Source: Bdellovibrio sp. ZAP7
Lineage (GTDB): Bacteria > Bdellovibrionota > UBA1018
DNA: 35,115 nucleotides
NCBI GenBank assembly: GCA_945865865.1
Contig: CAMBEX010000003.1
Coordinates: 1-35,115 of the forward strand
Direction of reading: 5' to 3'
The notes under the pieces were generated by a model. That model was not told where the DNA came from, did not search any database, and saw only the letters and a program-made list of their open reading frames with translations. Each line of letters starts with the position of its first letter. Position 1 is the stretch's first letter. The position numbers were made by a program, and so were the translations under genes. Positions 8,679-16,614 of the stretch are shown in pieces.

Positions 8679-9763
8679 GGGGCTCCCGCCCTGAGCGCAA
8701 GTCCGATCGGAACGGCCGCAATAGGGCCGATCGACTGGACATACTCCTGTGTAAATACCGCGGGGTCGTAAGAAATCGCGTTAAACGGATTGATCATTTG
8801 CGTGGGCAGTCCGATTTTGCTCTCGATCTCTTGCGACAGGTTGGGGACCTTTGAACCCCCGCCCGCCAAGAGCACACACGAAACCGGAGGCGCAACCGAT
8901 GAGGCGTTATAGAAATCGAGTGCGCGCTTGATTTCCATTCCATAGTTTTCGCCCATCAAGTGCATGATCTCGACGACCTCTTGCGGCGTCGAACCGCCTC
9001 CGCCACCGGCCTTGAGGGTTTCAGCATCCGCAAAACTGAGGCCCAGGTGTTTTTGAATTTCGGCCGTGAGATTGCGACCACCCAGTGTCGAGTCCTTGGT
9101 GAAAACCGGAATCCCTTGGTTGACCACCGTTATTTTCATCGCAGCTGAACCGATATCCACAATAGCCGCGGACTCGGAGGCCTGGAGCGGATAGTTGGCT
9201 TCAAAAACGTTTTGGAGCGCAAAAAAATCCGCATCCATGATCGTGGGCTTGAGTCCTGCGTCTTCGATGCAAGTCATGTAGCTATCGAGTACCGAGCGTT
9301 TGACCGCGACCAGCAAGATATCTGTTTGATTGTCCTTGGATCGCGACAATGTTTGAAAGTCCATGACGACGTCCGAGACATCGAACGGAAGGTACTGTTC
9401 GGCCTCCCAAAAAACCTGATCTTGGAGTTCCTTGATCTTGGCCGCCTGAACTTGCATGCGCTTGATGATCAGTGATGTGCCGGAAAGCGATGCGCAGACG
9501 TTTTTTGTTTTGAGCTTCAACTGCGCCATCAGCTGCTTGAGGCTATCGACTAATGCGACAGGATTGACCACCTCACGGTTGACGATCACATCCTCCGGTA
9601 GTTGAATCATTCCAAAATGGAGGAGTTTATAGCCTTTTTTCTCACGTTTCAGCTCGACCAGCTTGATCGCTGACGAGCCGATGCTCAAGCCCACGCAATG
9701 GCTACCGCCACCGCCGCCGAACCCACCGAACAGTTTTGACAACCCCCCAGACGGTGGGCTCAC
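8675..9763 (-). CDS. pilM: Type IV pilus actin-like protein PilM
   Basis: PilM is a cytoplasmic actin/FtsA-fold ATP-binding protein which binds PilN. The 362 residues include the phosphate-1 region (VGLSIGSSAIKLVELKR), the second phosphate region (AIVDIGSAAMKITVVNQ) and the adenosine motif (CVLLAGGGSKVPNLSQEI). An unusual glycine-rich N-terminal extension (GGLSKLFGGFGGGGG, within residues 6-20) precedes the first strand. The start is GTG with GGAG 11 bases upstream. A six-codon ORF (ATG at 9781) ends in a TGA that overlaps this GTG. It is the first gene of the pilM-N-O-P-Q run. Confidence 0.95.
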   Translation of the reverse strand: MSPPSGGLSKLFGGFGGGGGSHCVGLSIGSSAIKLVELKREKKGYKLLHFGMIQLPEDVIVNREVVNPVALVDSLKQLMAQLKLKTKNVCASLSGTSLIIKRMQVQAAKIKELQDQVFWEAEQYLPFDVSDVVMDFQTLSRSKDNQTDILLVAVKRSVLDSYMTCIEDAGLKPTIMDADFFALQNVFEANYPLQASESAAIVDIGSAAMKITVVNQGIPVFTKDSTLGGRNLTAEIQKHLGLSFADAETLKAGGGGGSTPQEVVEIMHLMGENYGMEIKRALDFYNASSVAPPVSCVLLAGGGSKVPNLSQEIESKIGLPTQMINPFNAISYDPAVFTQEYVQSIGPIAAVPIGLALRAGAP

Positions 9764-9816
9764 GAAATATAAATCTCCATACTGTTAATTTTTACAGGAC
9801 TGGGCAAAACCTTCAA

Positions 9817-10458
9817 CTATTCGAAGGAAATTTCTGCCGATTGACCGTTTAAAAGTAAAACTGAGAGTCGATCTCGCCGAATCGTCAGTTCATTGACAGC
9901 ACTGCCTGGTACCTCAATGTCTTGGCGGGGGATGATTCCGAAGCCCGCCATCTGTTCTTGATTCGACCACTCTACGCTGCTTCCTTCGAGCGGATCGTAA
10001 CAAAATGTCTCCGAAAGCCCAGGAATTCCGATTTCTTTTCCGCGCGTCGGACTCAAAAGCGAAAATTTTTCTGCGTGAGCAGAAGCCATGAGCGTGCCTT
10101 CTCGCACGACTGCTCCAGAAGGCTCAAAACAGTTGGCCGACTTTTCGACGCGAAAGCTGAGACTTCCCTGGCCCGCGAATCGTATCCGGTAGGCATGCTG
10201 ATCAGCAGCTGCCTCGCGCTTCATCTTCGAGACCTCTTGCGCAAGCACCCTGGACGCCTCAATCGCACGCCAATGCGGCAGTCGTTCGAGTACGATCGGA
10301 ACCGCCGACAGCCCAAAAAAAACCAAAACTGTGGCGCCGATCCAAAGACCGCGCTTCCTTCGCGCGCGAACGACGACCTTTTCCCAGAGCTCATAGTGTT
10401 CCCACTGAGCTCGGGCGCTTCGCTCTTCGGCTACATCAGTTTCATGAATGGGAGCCAT
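9817..10458 (-). CDS. Membrane-anchored protein resembling a degenerate minor pilin
   Basis: The 213-residue protein is not assigned to a family with certainty. A 36-residue cytoplasmic-type N-terminus ends in a basic RARRKRG, followed by one hydrophobic helix (about 38-57, LWIGATVLVFFGLSAVP). An amphipathic stretch (SRVLAQEVSKMKREAAADQH) then leads into a beta-rich domain with two cysteines (Cys114 region and Cys158 region) and a C-terminal strand pair (LSVLLLNGQSAEISF). This layout matches GspH/FimT-like minor pilins, with Gly37 where the prepilin cleavage glycine would be, but without Glu at +5. An AGGGGA ribosome site lies 6 bases before the ATG. It overlaps the pilD 3' end by 28 bases, so it sits between peptidase and pilM. 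Confidence 0.7.
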   Translation of the reverse strand: MAPIHETDVAEERSARAQWEHYELWEKVVVRARRKRGLWIGATVLVFFGLSAVPIVLERLPHWRAIEASRVLAQEVSKMKREAAADQHAYRIRFAGQGSLSFRVEKSANCFEPSGAVVREGTLMASAHAEKFSLLSPTRGKEIGIPGLSETFCYDPLEGSSVEWSNQEQMAGFGIIPRQDIEVPGSAVNELTIRRDRLSVLLLNGQSAEISFE

Positions 10459-11270
10459 TCGAGATCCCCTAAAAAGTAGTAATAGAGTGCCCCTAAAACC
10501 AGAAAGGGACCATACGGAATTGCGACATTCATCAGGCCGCCGCTTGGGGCTTCGTCTGAACCGCTTTCGGACGCCGCTGTTTTGCGAGTAGCCAGTGCAT
10601 AGGTGATTCCGATCACACTCCCCATCACTGAGCTGATCAGAACCGTTGAAAAAACGCCTGCAGGCCCGAGAAACGCGCCAAACATGGCCAGCAATTTAAT
10701 GTCGCCGCCCCCTAAGCCTACTTTTCCTTTGAGTCGGTAATAGGTCCACGAAAGGCCGTAAAAAAATCCAAATCCAAGAGCCGCTCCCACTAGCGCCATC
10801 ACGAGGCCCAATCCAGGCACAAACCAAGCAGTTAAAAGCCCAAGTACCAGCCCGCCCAGACTGAGCTCATCCGGAATAATTCTGTGTTCGAGATCAATGA
10901 AGGTGATGGCAACCAGTGACGCGACAAAAGGCCAATCGCGAATCAGGAGCAGCCCGCCCACTCCGAACTTAATCTCGGTCGCCAAAAAAAGGAGCGCCAC
11001 CAAAAGCTCAATCGCAGGATAGCGGACGGAAATCGAAGTCTTGCACCCACGGCAACGGCCTCGGAGCACTAAATAGCTCAAGACCGGAATATTGTCGTAC
11101 CAGGCAATCGACTTCTCGCACTTGGGACAGCGGCTTCTCGGCGTCACAATCGACTGCCCATGCGGAAGTCTCGCCACCACAACGTTAATAAAACTCCCGA
11201 CGACCAGGCCAAATGCAATAGCCATCGTGTGAGTAAACCAGGGCGGCAGCAGTTGAAGCGTCAGCGTCAC
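10431..11270 (-). CDS. pilD: Prepilin peptidase / N-methyltransferase PilD
   Basis: PilD cleaves the leader from prepilins and methylates the new N-terminus in the inner membrane. The 279-residue protein has a first helix (MAIAFGLVVGSFINVVVARLP), the N-terminal cysteine domain with two CxxC pairs (CPKC and CRGC, about 60-90), then about six further helices. Both catalytic aspartates of this GXGD-type protease are visible: FIDLEHRIIPDE and GLGGGDIKLL. I take the GTG at 11270 as start, with AGAGG about 9 bases upstream, 4 bases after the stop of the ABC permease. The longer frame would overlap that gene by about 90 bases. Confidence 0.94.
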   Translation of the reverse strand: MTLTLQLLPPWFTHTMAIAFGLVVGSFINVVVARLPHGQSIVTPRSRCPKCEKSIAWYDNIPVLSYLVLRGRCRGCKTSISVRYPAIELLVALLFLATEIKFGVGGLLLIRDWPFVASLVAITFIDLEHRIIPDELSLGGLVLGLLTAWFVPGLGLVMALVGAALGFGFFYGLSWTYYRLKGKVGLGGGDIKLLAMFGAFLGPAGVFSTVLISSVMGSVIGITYALATRKTAASESGSDEAPSGGLMNVAIPYGPFLVLGALYYYFLGDLEWLPFMKLM

Positions 11271-11274
11271 GAGC

Positions 11275-12078
11275 TCAGGCCTCTTTTCTACCTGCGAGTC
11301 CGCCCGCAAGCAGCAAGCAGAGCGCAACGAGTGCGAAGGTGTAGACGATCCCTGTTGCAACAAACTGCCAGGTCACAGGGAGCCCATAGGTCACTTTCGT
11401 TCCAAATTGAAAATGCTCAAAATTGGGGAGCACTAAAGCCGCCGTATTGATGGCGCCGCGAATCGGAAGCGACTCGATTTTGGTGGCCACCATCCTGATT
11501 TGCGAAATATTAGAGCCCACCATGAAAGCGCCAATAGTCATCACAGCCGAGAGGGATGTCGTAGAAAACGACGAACAAAAAACGGCAAGTGCCGCCAGGA
11601 CCCAGGATTGCAAAAGCGCGAACCCTACCGCGATCCAAAGAGTCGCGCTAAAGACCGGCGCGTCACCCGCGACATATTTCAAGATCGCCAGATAACAGCC
11701 CGCCATCAGCAGCCAGTTAAGCGTGAGTACCGCGGCAAGGCCCGCGAACTTGCCTGCGACAAATTGAGTTCTAGAGATCGGCCGGGTCAGCGCCACCAAG
11801 ATCGTGCGCCGCTCGAACTCTCGGGCCAGCATTCCTGAACCGATAAAAACCCCGAGCGCACCACACGAAATCAAAAGCGCGGTCAGTCCAAAGTTCAAAA
11901 CAATCCGCTCAGGGCGAAAAAACGTCAGGTTTGAAGCTAGAAATGCGACGCCAAAGAGCAGAACCCCGCAAACCAGGGTGTTGTAGAGGACCTTGTCGCG
12001 GAGAATCTCAGACAGCGTCACGCGCGCGATGCCTGCGACCACCCTAGGCGTAGAAGTAAGCCCTTGGATTGGATTCAT
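11275..12078 (-). CDS. pilI: ABC-2 type permease, PilI-like
   Basis: The 267-residue protein has about six membrane helices (VLYNTLVCGVLLFGVAFLAS, FGLTALLISCGALGVFIGSG, and others) and the ABC-2 permease signature region with FERRTILVALTRPISRTQF between helices two and three. In M. xanthus pilG, pilH and pilI lie between pilA and pilD and pilH is known to be needed for pili; position here between the ATPase and pilD supports a PilI role. ATG at 12078 is preferred over the GTG at 12099 because GAGAG lies 7 bases before it. Symbol assigned by synteny; the substrate is unknown. Confidence 0.82.
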   Translation of the reverse strand: MNPIQGLTSTPRVVAGIARVTLSEILRDKVLYNTLVCGVLLFGVAFLASNLTFFRPERIVLNFGLTALLISCGALGVFIGSGMLAREFERRTILVALTRPISRTQFVAGKFAGLAAVLTLNWLLMAGCYLAILKYVAGDAPVFSATLWIAVGFALLQSWVLAALAVFCSSFSTTSLSAVMTIGAFMVGSNISQIRMVATKIESLPIRGAINTAALVLPNFEHFQFGTKVTYGLPVTWQFVATGIVYTFALVALCLLLAGGLAGRKEA

Positions 12079-12208
12079 GTCTGATCTCTCATGGGTCACC
12101 AGTGTAAAGCGGGCAGTCGCGTCGGGTCCAGTGTGTTCCTACGCTGATAGGTAGAAATTTTTAAAAACCTGGGGCACACTTTTAACCAAACTCGGAACTC
12201 AGATAACT
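12079..12208. promoter_or_regulatory. Divergent intergenic region between pilI- and pilH-type genes
   Basis: This 130-base region must contain starts for transcription in both directions or leave pilI dependent on internal promoters. On the minus strand a weak sigma-70-like pair is visible: TACACT at 12101-12106 with TGGACC 18 bases upstream. On the plus strand an AT-rich stretch (around 12155-12166) lies upstream of pilH but no good hexamer pair is seen. The CTGGGGCACACTTTTAAC stretch near 12170 only half resembles a sigma-54 site. Confidence 0.3.
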
Positions 12209-13129
12209 ATGGCTCACCTTCTGGAAATCCAGCAGATCGATCAATCCTTTCGAAGCGGCTTTTGGCTGACTCAGGCGCAGATTCTTCACGATTTGGATTT
12301 TAAAGTCCCGAGTCGCTCGGTGATGGGATTTTTAGGGCCCAATGGAGCCGGAAAAACCACGCTCATTCATCTCATTGTTGGAATCAAGAAACCCAAACGT
12401 GGCCAGATCCTACTGGGCGGAGTCAATGTACTGGATCCTAAGGCCCGCTGCCGCATCGGTTACCTGCCCGAACGCCCCTATTTTTACGAGCACCTCACCG
12501 GCGCTGAGCTGCTCCAGTATTTTGGAAGCCTGGCGGGTATGTCACGCGCGGCGATTGCAGACCGCACCCCGATCGTTTTGAAATCCGTCGGGATGTCGCA
12601 CGCACGCGACCGCGAACTGCGAAACTATTCTAAGGGAATGCTCCAGCGCATTGGGATTGCTCAGGCCATCTTGCATGACCCGGAGTTTTTGGTGCTGGAC
12701 GAACCCATGAGCGGACTCGATCCGTTTGGGCGAAGAGAAATCCGAGAACTCATTCAGCAGCTCGCCTCCGAGGGGCGCACGATCTTTTTCAGCTCGCACA
12801 TCATTCCGGATGTCGAGGCGATTTGTGATCATGTGGCGCTCATACAAAATGGAAGACTCATTGGTGCGGGACCGATCGCTCAGTTTTTAGAAACGGCTGC
12901 GGAGTTCGTTGAAATCACATTTGGCCAAGTGAGTCTCGAGAGCGCTCGTGGGCTGGGAGAGTGGACTGCACTTCGAGAATCCGAAGGCAACGTTTGTGGA
13001 CGGCTGCGTACGAGTCAGGGCGTAGACGCGGTCTTGACCGGACTTTTGGCGGCGCGCGCTCGGATTTTAGAAGTCAAACTCGTGAGGCCCTCACTCGAGA
13101 GCCTTTTTGTGAGGCAAGAAAAACAATGA
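12209..13129 (+). CDS. pilH: ABC transporter ATPase, PilH-like
   Basis: The 306-residue ATPase has Walker A GPNGAGKT (43-50), the Q-loop region YLPERPYFY (about 85-93), the exporter-type signature YSKGMLQRIGIAQ (140-152), Walker B LVLDEP (161-166), the D-loop SGLD and the H-loop histidine at 197. A C-terminal extension (about 220-306) resembles those of other ABC-2 exporters. It probably pairs with the permease encoded divergently at 11275-12078. M. xanthus PilH is an ABC ATPase required for pilus biogenesis. The gene is on the plus strand, unlike the rest of the pilus locus, and shares an ATGA overlap with the next gene. Confidence 0.87.
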   Translation: MAHLLEIQQIDQSFRSGFWLTQAQILHDLDFKVPSRSVMGFLGPNGAGKTTLIHLIVGIKKPKRGQILLGGVNVLDPKARCRIGYLPERPYFYEHLTGAELLQYFGSLAGMSRAAIADRTPIVLKSVGMSHARDRELRNYSKGMLQRIGIAQAILHDPEFLVLDEPMSGLDPFGRREIRELIQQLASEGRTIFFSSHIIPDVEAICDHVALIQNGRLIGAGPIAQFLETAAEFVEITFGQVSLESARGLGEWTALRESEGNVCGRLRTSQGVDAVLTGLLAARARILEVKLVRPSLESLFVRQEKQ

Positions 13130-13845
13130 CCCGATCGGCGGCGGTCATCGCCTTGATTGCCTCGCTTGGCGTGGGGCAGTTTGCGCTCAATCGCTCGCTC
13201 GTGCTGGGAGAGGGTGCGTGGGTCATTCCACCGGACCATCAAGAAAACCCATGGCATCCGCAGATTTTTAAGACGCTGAGTTTTGGGCAACTCGCTACCG
13301 CGGTGGATTGGCTTTGGCTCAAAACACTTCAAGAAGAAGAACTTTTTCATGTTCCCGAGGGAGTGCATCCTCCGTCTTTTTACGCCACGGATCTAGCGAC
13401 AGATTTGGATCCCGATTTTTTTGAGGGTTTTTGGGTCGCCGGAAACCATCTGGCCATTATTCGAGCCGATACCGAGGGCGCGATCAAGATTTTAGACAAG
13501 GGCATTGCTCATGCGGAACGCCTGCGTGCCAACGGTGGATGGGAGTTGAAACCCGCGTGGCGGCAGGTTTGGCGGCTGTTGATGATTCGCGGTTATCTGG
13601 AACTTTACGAGCGACAGGACCTTGCGCGAAGCTCGGCAAGCTTTGAAGCGGCGGGTGGAATGCCAGGGGCGCCTGAGTTTTTGAAAAAACTTGCGCTGAG
13701 ACTGGCTCAGCCGGGTGGGCGGTTTGAGGTGGGTGTGCGGATTCTCACGCACTTGTTGGATACGACACCGGACATTCCCGCAAACGCCGTCACGCGCGAA
13801 CGGATTTTTGAAAAGCTTGCGGCGCTGAGGCGTGAGGGGGCTTGA
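13126..13845 (+). CDS. PilG-like accessory protein of the ABC transporter
   Basis: The 239-residue protein starts at the ATG that overlaps the ATPase stop, and has an N-terminal hydrophobic segment (AAVIALIASLGVGQFAL, about 5-21), which is a signal anchor or signal peptide. The rest is helical with TPR-like pairs (FWVAGNHLAIIRADTEGAI, WRLLMIRGYLELYERQDLA and LRLAQPGGRFEVGVRI). It is probably attached to the inner membrane and facing the periplasm. Coupling to the pilH-type ATPase and position between pilA and pilH parallels M. xanthus PilG. Sequence alone does not let me confirm orthology, so no symbol is given. Confidence 0.72.
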   Translation: MTRSAAVIALIASLGVGQFALNRSLVLGEGAWVIPPDHQENPWHPQIFKTLSFGQLATAVDWLWLKTLQEEELFHVPEGVHPPSFYATDLATDLDPDFFEGFWVAGNHLAIIRADTEGAIKILDKGIAHAERLRANGGWELKPAWRQVWRLLMIRGYLELYERQDLARSSASFEAAGGMPGAPEFLKKLALRLAQPGGRFEVGVRILTHLLDTTPDIPANAVTRERIFEKLAALRREGA

Positions 13846-13926
13846 GTGCGGGGTGCGGCTCGCAGCGCGGCTCGCGGGGATATACGAATCTATCAAAGTA
13901 ACGAGAGCTTCTCCGCAGAAATTCAC

Positions 13927-14115
13927 TCAGCGCACAGTTCGCGGAAACAGCTTTGATAATGCTTCCATAACGCGTCGTGATTTCGGACGCTTCCTGCAAA
14001 CATAGAAGTTGACATGTTTTTGAGTGAACGGATCGCCGAACCCTAAATCTGCGGCTAAACGTCCAAGAGTGGCACCCATTTGACCGCCATTCTCCTGTCG
14101 AATTTCCTGAATCAC
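13927..14115 (-). CDS. Possible small helix-turn-helix ORF or gene remnant
   Basis: A 62-codon frame starting GTG reads like a small DNA-binding protein: a helix (MGATLGRLAADLGFG), a turn, then FTQKHVNFYVCRKR and a final helix (SRRVMEALSKLF). This resembles Cro or XRE-type regulators but is too short to be sure. Only a weak purine-rich stretch precedes the start. It lies alone between the PilG-like gene and the HNH gene, on the opposite strand. The surrounding 13846-14201 region holds no other gene; a 9-base direct repeat (GCGGCTCGC at 13855 and 13867) is the only other structure seen. Confidence 0.3.
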   Translation of the reverse strand: MIQEIRQENGGQMGATLGRLAADLGFGDPFTQKHVNFYVCRKRPKSRRVMEALSKLFPRTVR

Positions 14116-14201
14116 CCACCTAACCCCACCCCAGAACTTGCGCCACTGCGGGCAACTTCGAGCGTCTCAAAGGGCCCGTTTTTCAGTGATACGCCAGTGT
14201 C

Positions 14202-15125
14202 ATGAAAAATATTAAGTCCCTGACAAATCTTGAGCTCCTCACTTACACTCGCGCGCTCGCCAGCGAGGAACGAAAGCTTGGCGTAGAAATTCTCCACCAC
14301 ATTCGCGAGATTGATGCGCGCAAGTTGTATGCAGAGAGGCACGCCTCGCTTCACGGGTTTTTGGTTCAGGAACTCAAGTACAGTGACGGCGCCGCTCACC
14401 GACGAATTCAAGCCATGAGACTTTTGCGCGATCTACCGGAAACCGAAGCTAAACTGAGCAGCGGCGAGATCACGCTCTCATCGGCAAGTCAGCTCCAAAA
14501 CTTTCTTAGGGCAGAGAAGAAACTCGGCACCACTTATGCTCCGGCGCAGAAGCGCGAGCTTCTCGCTAAGATCGAAGGAAAATCCACGCGCCAGACCGAG
14601 GGGCTGCTGGCTGCAATTTCGCCCAAGGCGATTCCACGCGAAAAGGAGCGAACTCTGAATGAATCCGAAACCAGCATTACCTTTGTCGCGGGCCAATCGC
14701 TTCGCGAAAAACTTGCGCGACTTCGTGGGCTGACTGCTCACAAAAACCCAACCCCCACTTACTCCGAACTCTTTGAAATGCTCGCGGATATTGCGCTCGA
14801 AAACCTGGATCCATCAAAGGCCGCTCCCGCTCGGACAAAAAAGGCCACGACGGTAGTGGCAGAAACGATTTCTGAAAAATCACCACGATATATTCCGACC
14901 GCGCTCAAGCGCCTGACCTGGACGCGCGCCGAGGGGCGGTGTGAATTCCGTGATGAGCAAAACCAGCGGTGCCGCTCCAACTACGCGCTCGAAATCGACC
15001 ATCGTATTCCAGTAGGCAAGGGCGGGACCGCAAGCGAGGAAAATCTCCAGCTTCTTTGCCGAAGCCATAACGGCTACAAAAACCTGCGTGATTATGGATT
15101 TACCTGGCAGCGAACCACGGCGTGA
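14202..15125 (+). CDS. HNH endonuclease family protein
   Basis: The 307-residue protein has a helical N-terminal region (about 1-200, starting MKNIKSLTNLELL) like those of DUF222-type HNH proteins, then a C-terminal HNH nuclease domain at about 240-300. The zinc or structural cysteines (EGRCEF, QRCRS), the catalytic ALEIDHRIP with the HNH histidine, and the closing LQLLCRSHNGYKN are all present, so the active site appears intact. Proteins of this type are often found in several copies in Bdellovibrio-like genomes and their role is unclear. No ribosome site precedes the ATG. It sits in the insertion that splits the pilus locus. Confidence 0.88.
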   Translation: MKNIKSLTNLELLTYTRALASEERKLGVEILHHIREIDARKLYAERHASLHGFLVQELKYSDGAAHRRIQAMRLLRDLPETEAKLSSGEITLSSASQLQNFLRAEKKLGTTYAPAQKRELLAKIEGKSTRQTEGLLAAISPKAIPREKERTLNESETSITFVAGQSLREKLARLRGLTAHKNPTPTYSELFEMLADIALENLDPSKAAPARTKKATTVVAETISEKSPRYIPTALKRLTWTRAEGRCEFRDEQNQRCRSNYALEIDHRIPVGKGGTASEENLQLLCRSHNGYKNLRDYGFTWQRTTA

Positions 15126-15311
15126 TCGCGGTCGCCCAAGGGTCGCCTAGAGAGGGCTTCGCAATCTACGCTTTCCCGCAGGAGCTTTCCCTCCGTAACC
15201 CTAGCGTGCCATCTGAGAGGAGATGGGGTCGTTTACTTTGAATTTGAACGCTTAAATGGTCAATTGCTATCATTTATTGACATCAACTGGCACAGGAATT
15301 AGCATCAATTT
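15126..15311 (+). promoter_or_regulatory. Predicted promoter giving a leaderless transcript for the ATPase
   Basis: A perfect -35 hexamer TTGACA (15277-15282) and a -10 hexamer TAGCAT (15300-15305) are separated by exactly 17 bases. Transcription would begin about 6-7 bases after the -10, which is the A of the ATG at 15312. No Shine-Dalgarno sequence lies close to that ATG. The area is also AT-rich and contains a loose direct repeat (TTGCTATCATTTA at 15264 and TTAGCATCAATTTA at 15299). The upstream part of this 186-base gap has no recognisable gene. Confidence 0.6.
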
Positions 15312-16478
15312 ATGCCACATGAGCGAAAACGCCATGCCGTCGAGCACCTGCGCAAGCTGGCGGCCCTTTGGCCAGCCGTGGGCGTCGTAGGCCCTCGTCA
15401 AGTAGGCAAGTCCACGCTTGTGCGCAACCAACTTGGGATTTCACGCCAATACACCCTAGATGACGAAGACACTCTGGGTGAGATCGAAGCCTCCGCTAAA
15501 GTTTTTGTCGCACGCCTGAATCCGCCCGTCTTGATCGACGAAGTCCAAAAGGCTCCAAAACTCTTTGACGCACTCAAGGCTCGAATCGATCGAAAGCGCA
15601 TTCCCGGTCAGTTTTACTTAACAGGATCCGCGCAGTTTTCATCGCGACTCGGTATCCGCGAGTCCCTCACGGGGCGCATCGGACTGTTTAGGCTTCATCC
15701 GCTCACACTTGCGGAGGTTCATCAAAAACCCCTGCTGGCGCAAGTGGGACTGCAAAATAAAGCACCTCGATTTTCAATCGATGAGTTTAGCTCTGCCATG
15801 GAGCGCGGCGGACTACCCTTTCCGGCATTTCTCAGAGACCCTCAGTCTGTTCAGCTGTACTGGCAGAGCTGGCTGGATACGACCGTGTACCGCGACATTG
15901 CGCGCTTTTTTAAAAGTGCCTATGACCCACGAATCACAATGAGGATCTTAAACAAGCTGCGCGACTGCGCATTGAACGGTGGGCATTTTCAGATCGCAGA
16001 CTTGCCTTCGATTCAATCCAGACGCCTCCACTCTTACTTACAGGCCATGGAAGAGGCATTTTTACTTAGGCGCTTGAGTTGCCATGAAGACGGGGTCGGC
16101 AAGGACCAATGGATGCTCTTTGACTCGGGACTCTTGTACCATCTTTTTGCGGGAGCTCGTTCCGAGGGAGCAACGCTGAGTTTGGCGCGAACTTTCCTTT
16201 TTAACGAACTCTCTGCGCTGGCTGAGTACTCAGGGCGAAGGACCGAGCTCACCTATTTTAAAAGCTCACGCGGAAAACCCGTGGATCTTGTTTGGGATGG
16301 CATCCCCATCAAACTCATCACCTCGACAAGTCTCAAAAATCTGGGCTGGCAGACACGCGCCCTTCATGGCGCAATGAAAGCACTGGGCGTTCACCAAGCC
16401 GCGATCGTAGCGCCGGTTTCAAAGCCCGTGATTGAAAAACGCGGAATCAGTATTTTGCCGTGGTCGTATTGGAGTTAG
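15312..16478 (+). CDS. AAA ATPase with DUF4143 domain
   Basis: The 388-residue protein has an AAA_14 N-terminal domain with Walker A GPRQVGKST (27-35), Walker B PPVLIDEV (71-78) and the sensor YLTGSAQF (102-109), then a DUF4143 C-terminal domain of winged-helix and nuclease-like fold, including ARFFKSAYDPRI, and ELTYFKSSRGKPVDLVW near the end. These proteins are frequent, often in variable regions and in several copies; their function is not settled. It is probably a self-contained gene with its own promoter and the terminator at 16554-16580 behind it. With the HNH gene it looks like acquired material inside the pilus locus. Confidence 0.9.
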   Translation: MPHERKRHAVEHLRKLAALWPAVGVVGPRQVGKSTLVRNQLGISRQYTLDDEDTLGEIEASAKVFVARLNPPVLIDEVQKAPKLFDALKARIDRKRIPGQFYLTGSAQFSSRLGIRESLTGRIGLFRLHPLTLAEVHQKPLLAQVGLQNKAPRFSIDEFSSAMERGGLPFPAFLRDPQSVQLYWQSWLDTTVYRDIARFFKSAYDPRITMRILNKLRDCALNGGHFQIADLPSIQSRRLHSYLQAMEEAFLLRRLSCHEDGVGKDQWMLFDSGLLYHLFAGARSEGATLSLARTFLFNELSALAEYSGRRTELTYFKSSRGKPVDLVWDGIPIKLITSTSLKNLGWQTRALHGAMKALGVHQAAIVAPVSKPVIEKRGISILPWSYWS

Positions 16479-16480
16479 GT

Positions 16481-16499
16481 GGCGCCGAGCATGGGCGCC
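16481..16499. repeat. Short GC hairpin after the ATPase gene
   Basis: GGCGCC at 16481-16486 and 16494-16499 can form a 6-base-pair stem with a 7-base loop. No T-tract follows, so it is not a complete intrinsic terminator. It may add to the stronger one downstream. Confidence 0.3.
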
Positions 16500-16553
16500 G
16501 TTGAACGCCGCTTAAACGCAGATGCGAAACCAAAAGGTAGGCCCGACTATAAA

Positions 16554-16580
16554 AAAAGGCCCTCGCTAGGAGGGCCTTTT
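16554..16580. terminator. Bidirectional intrinsic terminator between pilA and the ATPase gene
   Basis: An 11-base-pair perfect stem, AAAAGGCCCTC (16554-16564) and GAGGGCCTTTT (16570-16580), encloses a 5-base loop. Read on the minus strand, the stem ends in seven T (complement of 16551-16557), an ideal terminator 35 bases after the pilA stop. On the plus strand the stem ends in four T, which could stop the ATPase transcript. It therefore insulates pilA from the insertion. Confidence 0.88.
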
Positions 16581-16614
16581 AAGAAACTCAGCTGAAGATT
16601 ATGCAGTAAATCGA

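Noticed and set aside
12165-12185. Sigma-54-like site before the pilH-type gene
   Set aside because: GG matches but the -12 box reads AC instead of GC; too weak.
13855-13875. Direct repeat GCGGCTCGC twice
   Set aside because: Only 9 bases, GC-rich, no association with an element end or target duplication.
15169-15194. Direct repeat GCTTTCCC near the HNH gene
   Set aside because: Eight bases, likely chance; no CRISPR-like periodicity anywhere in the window.
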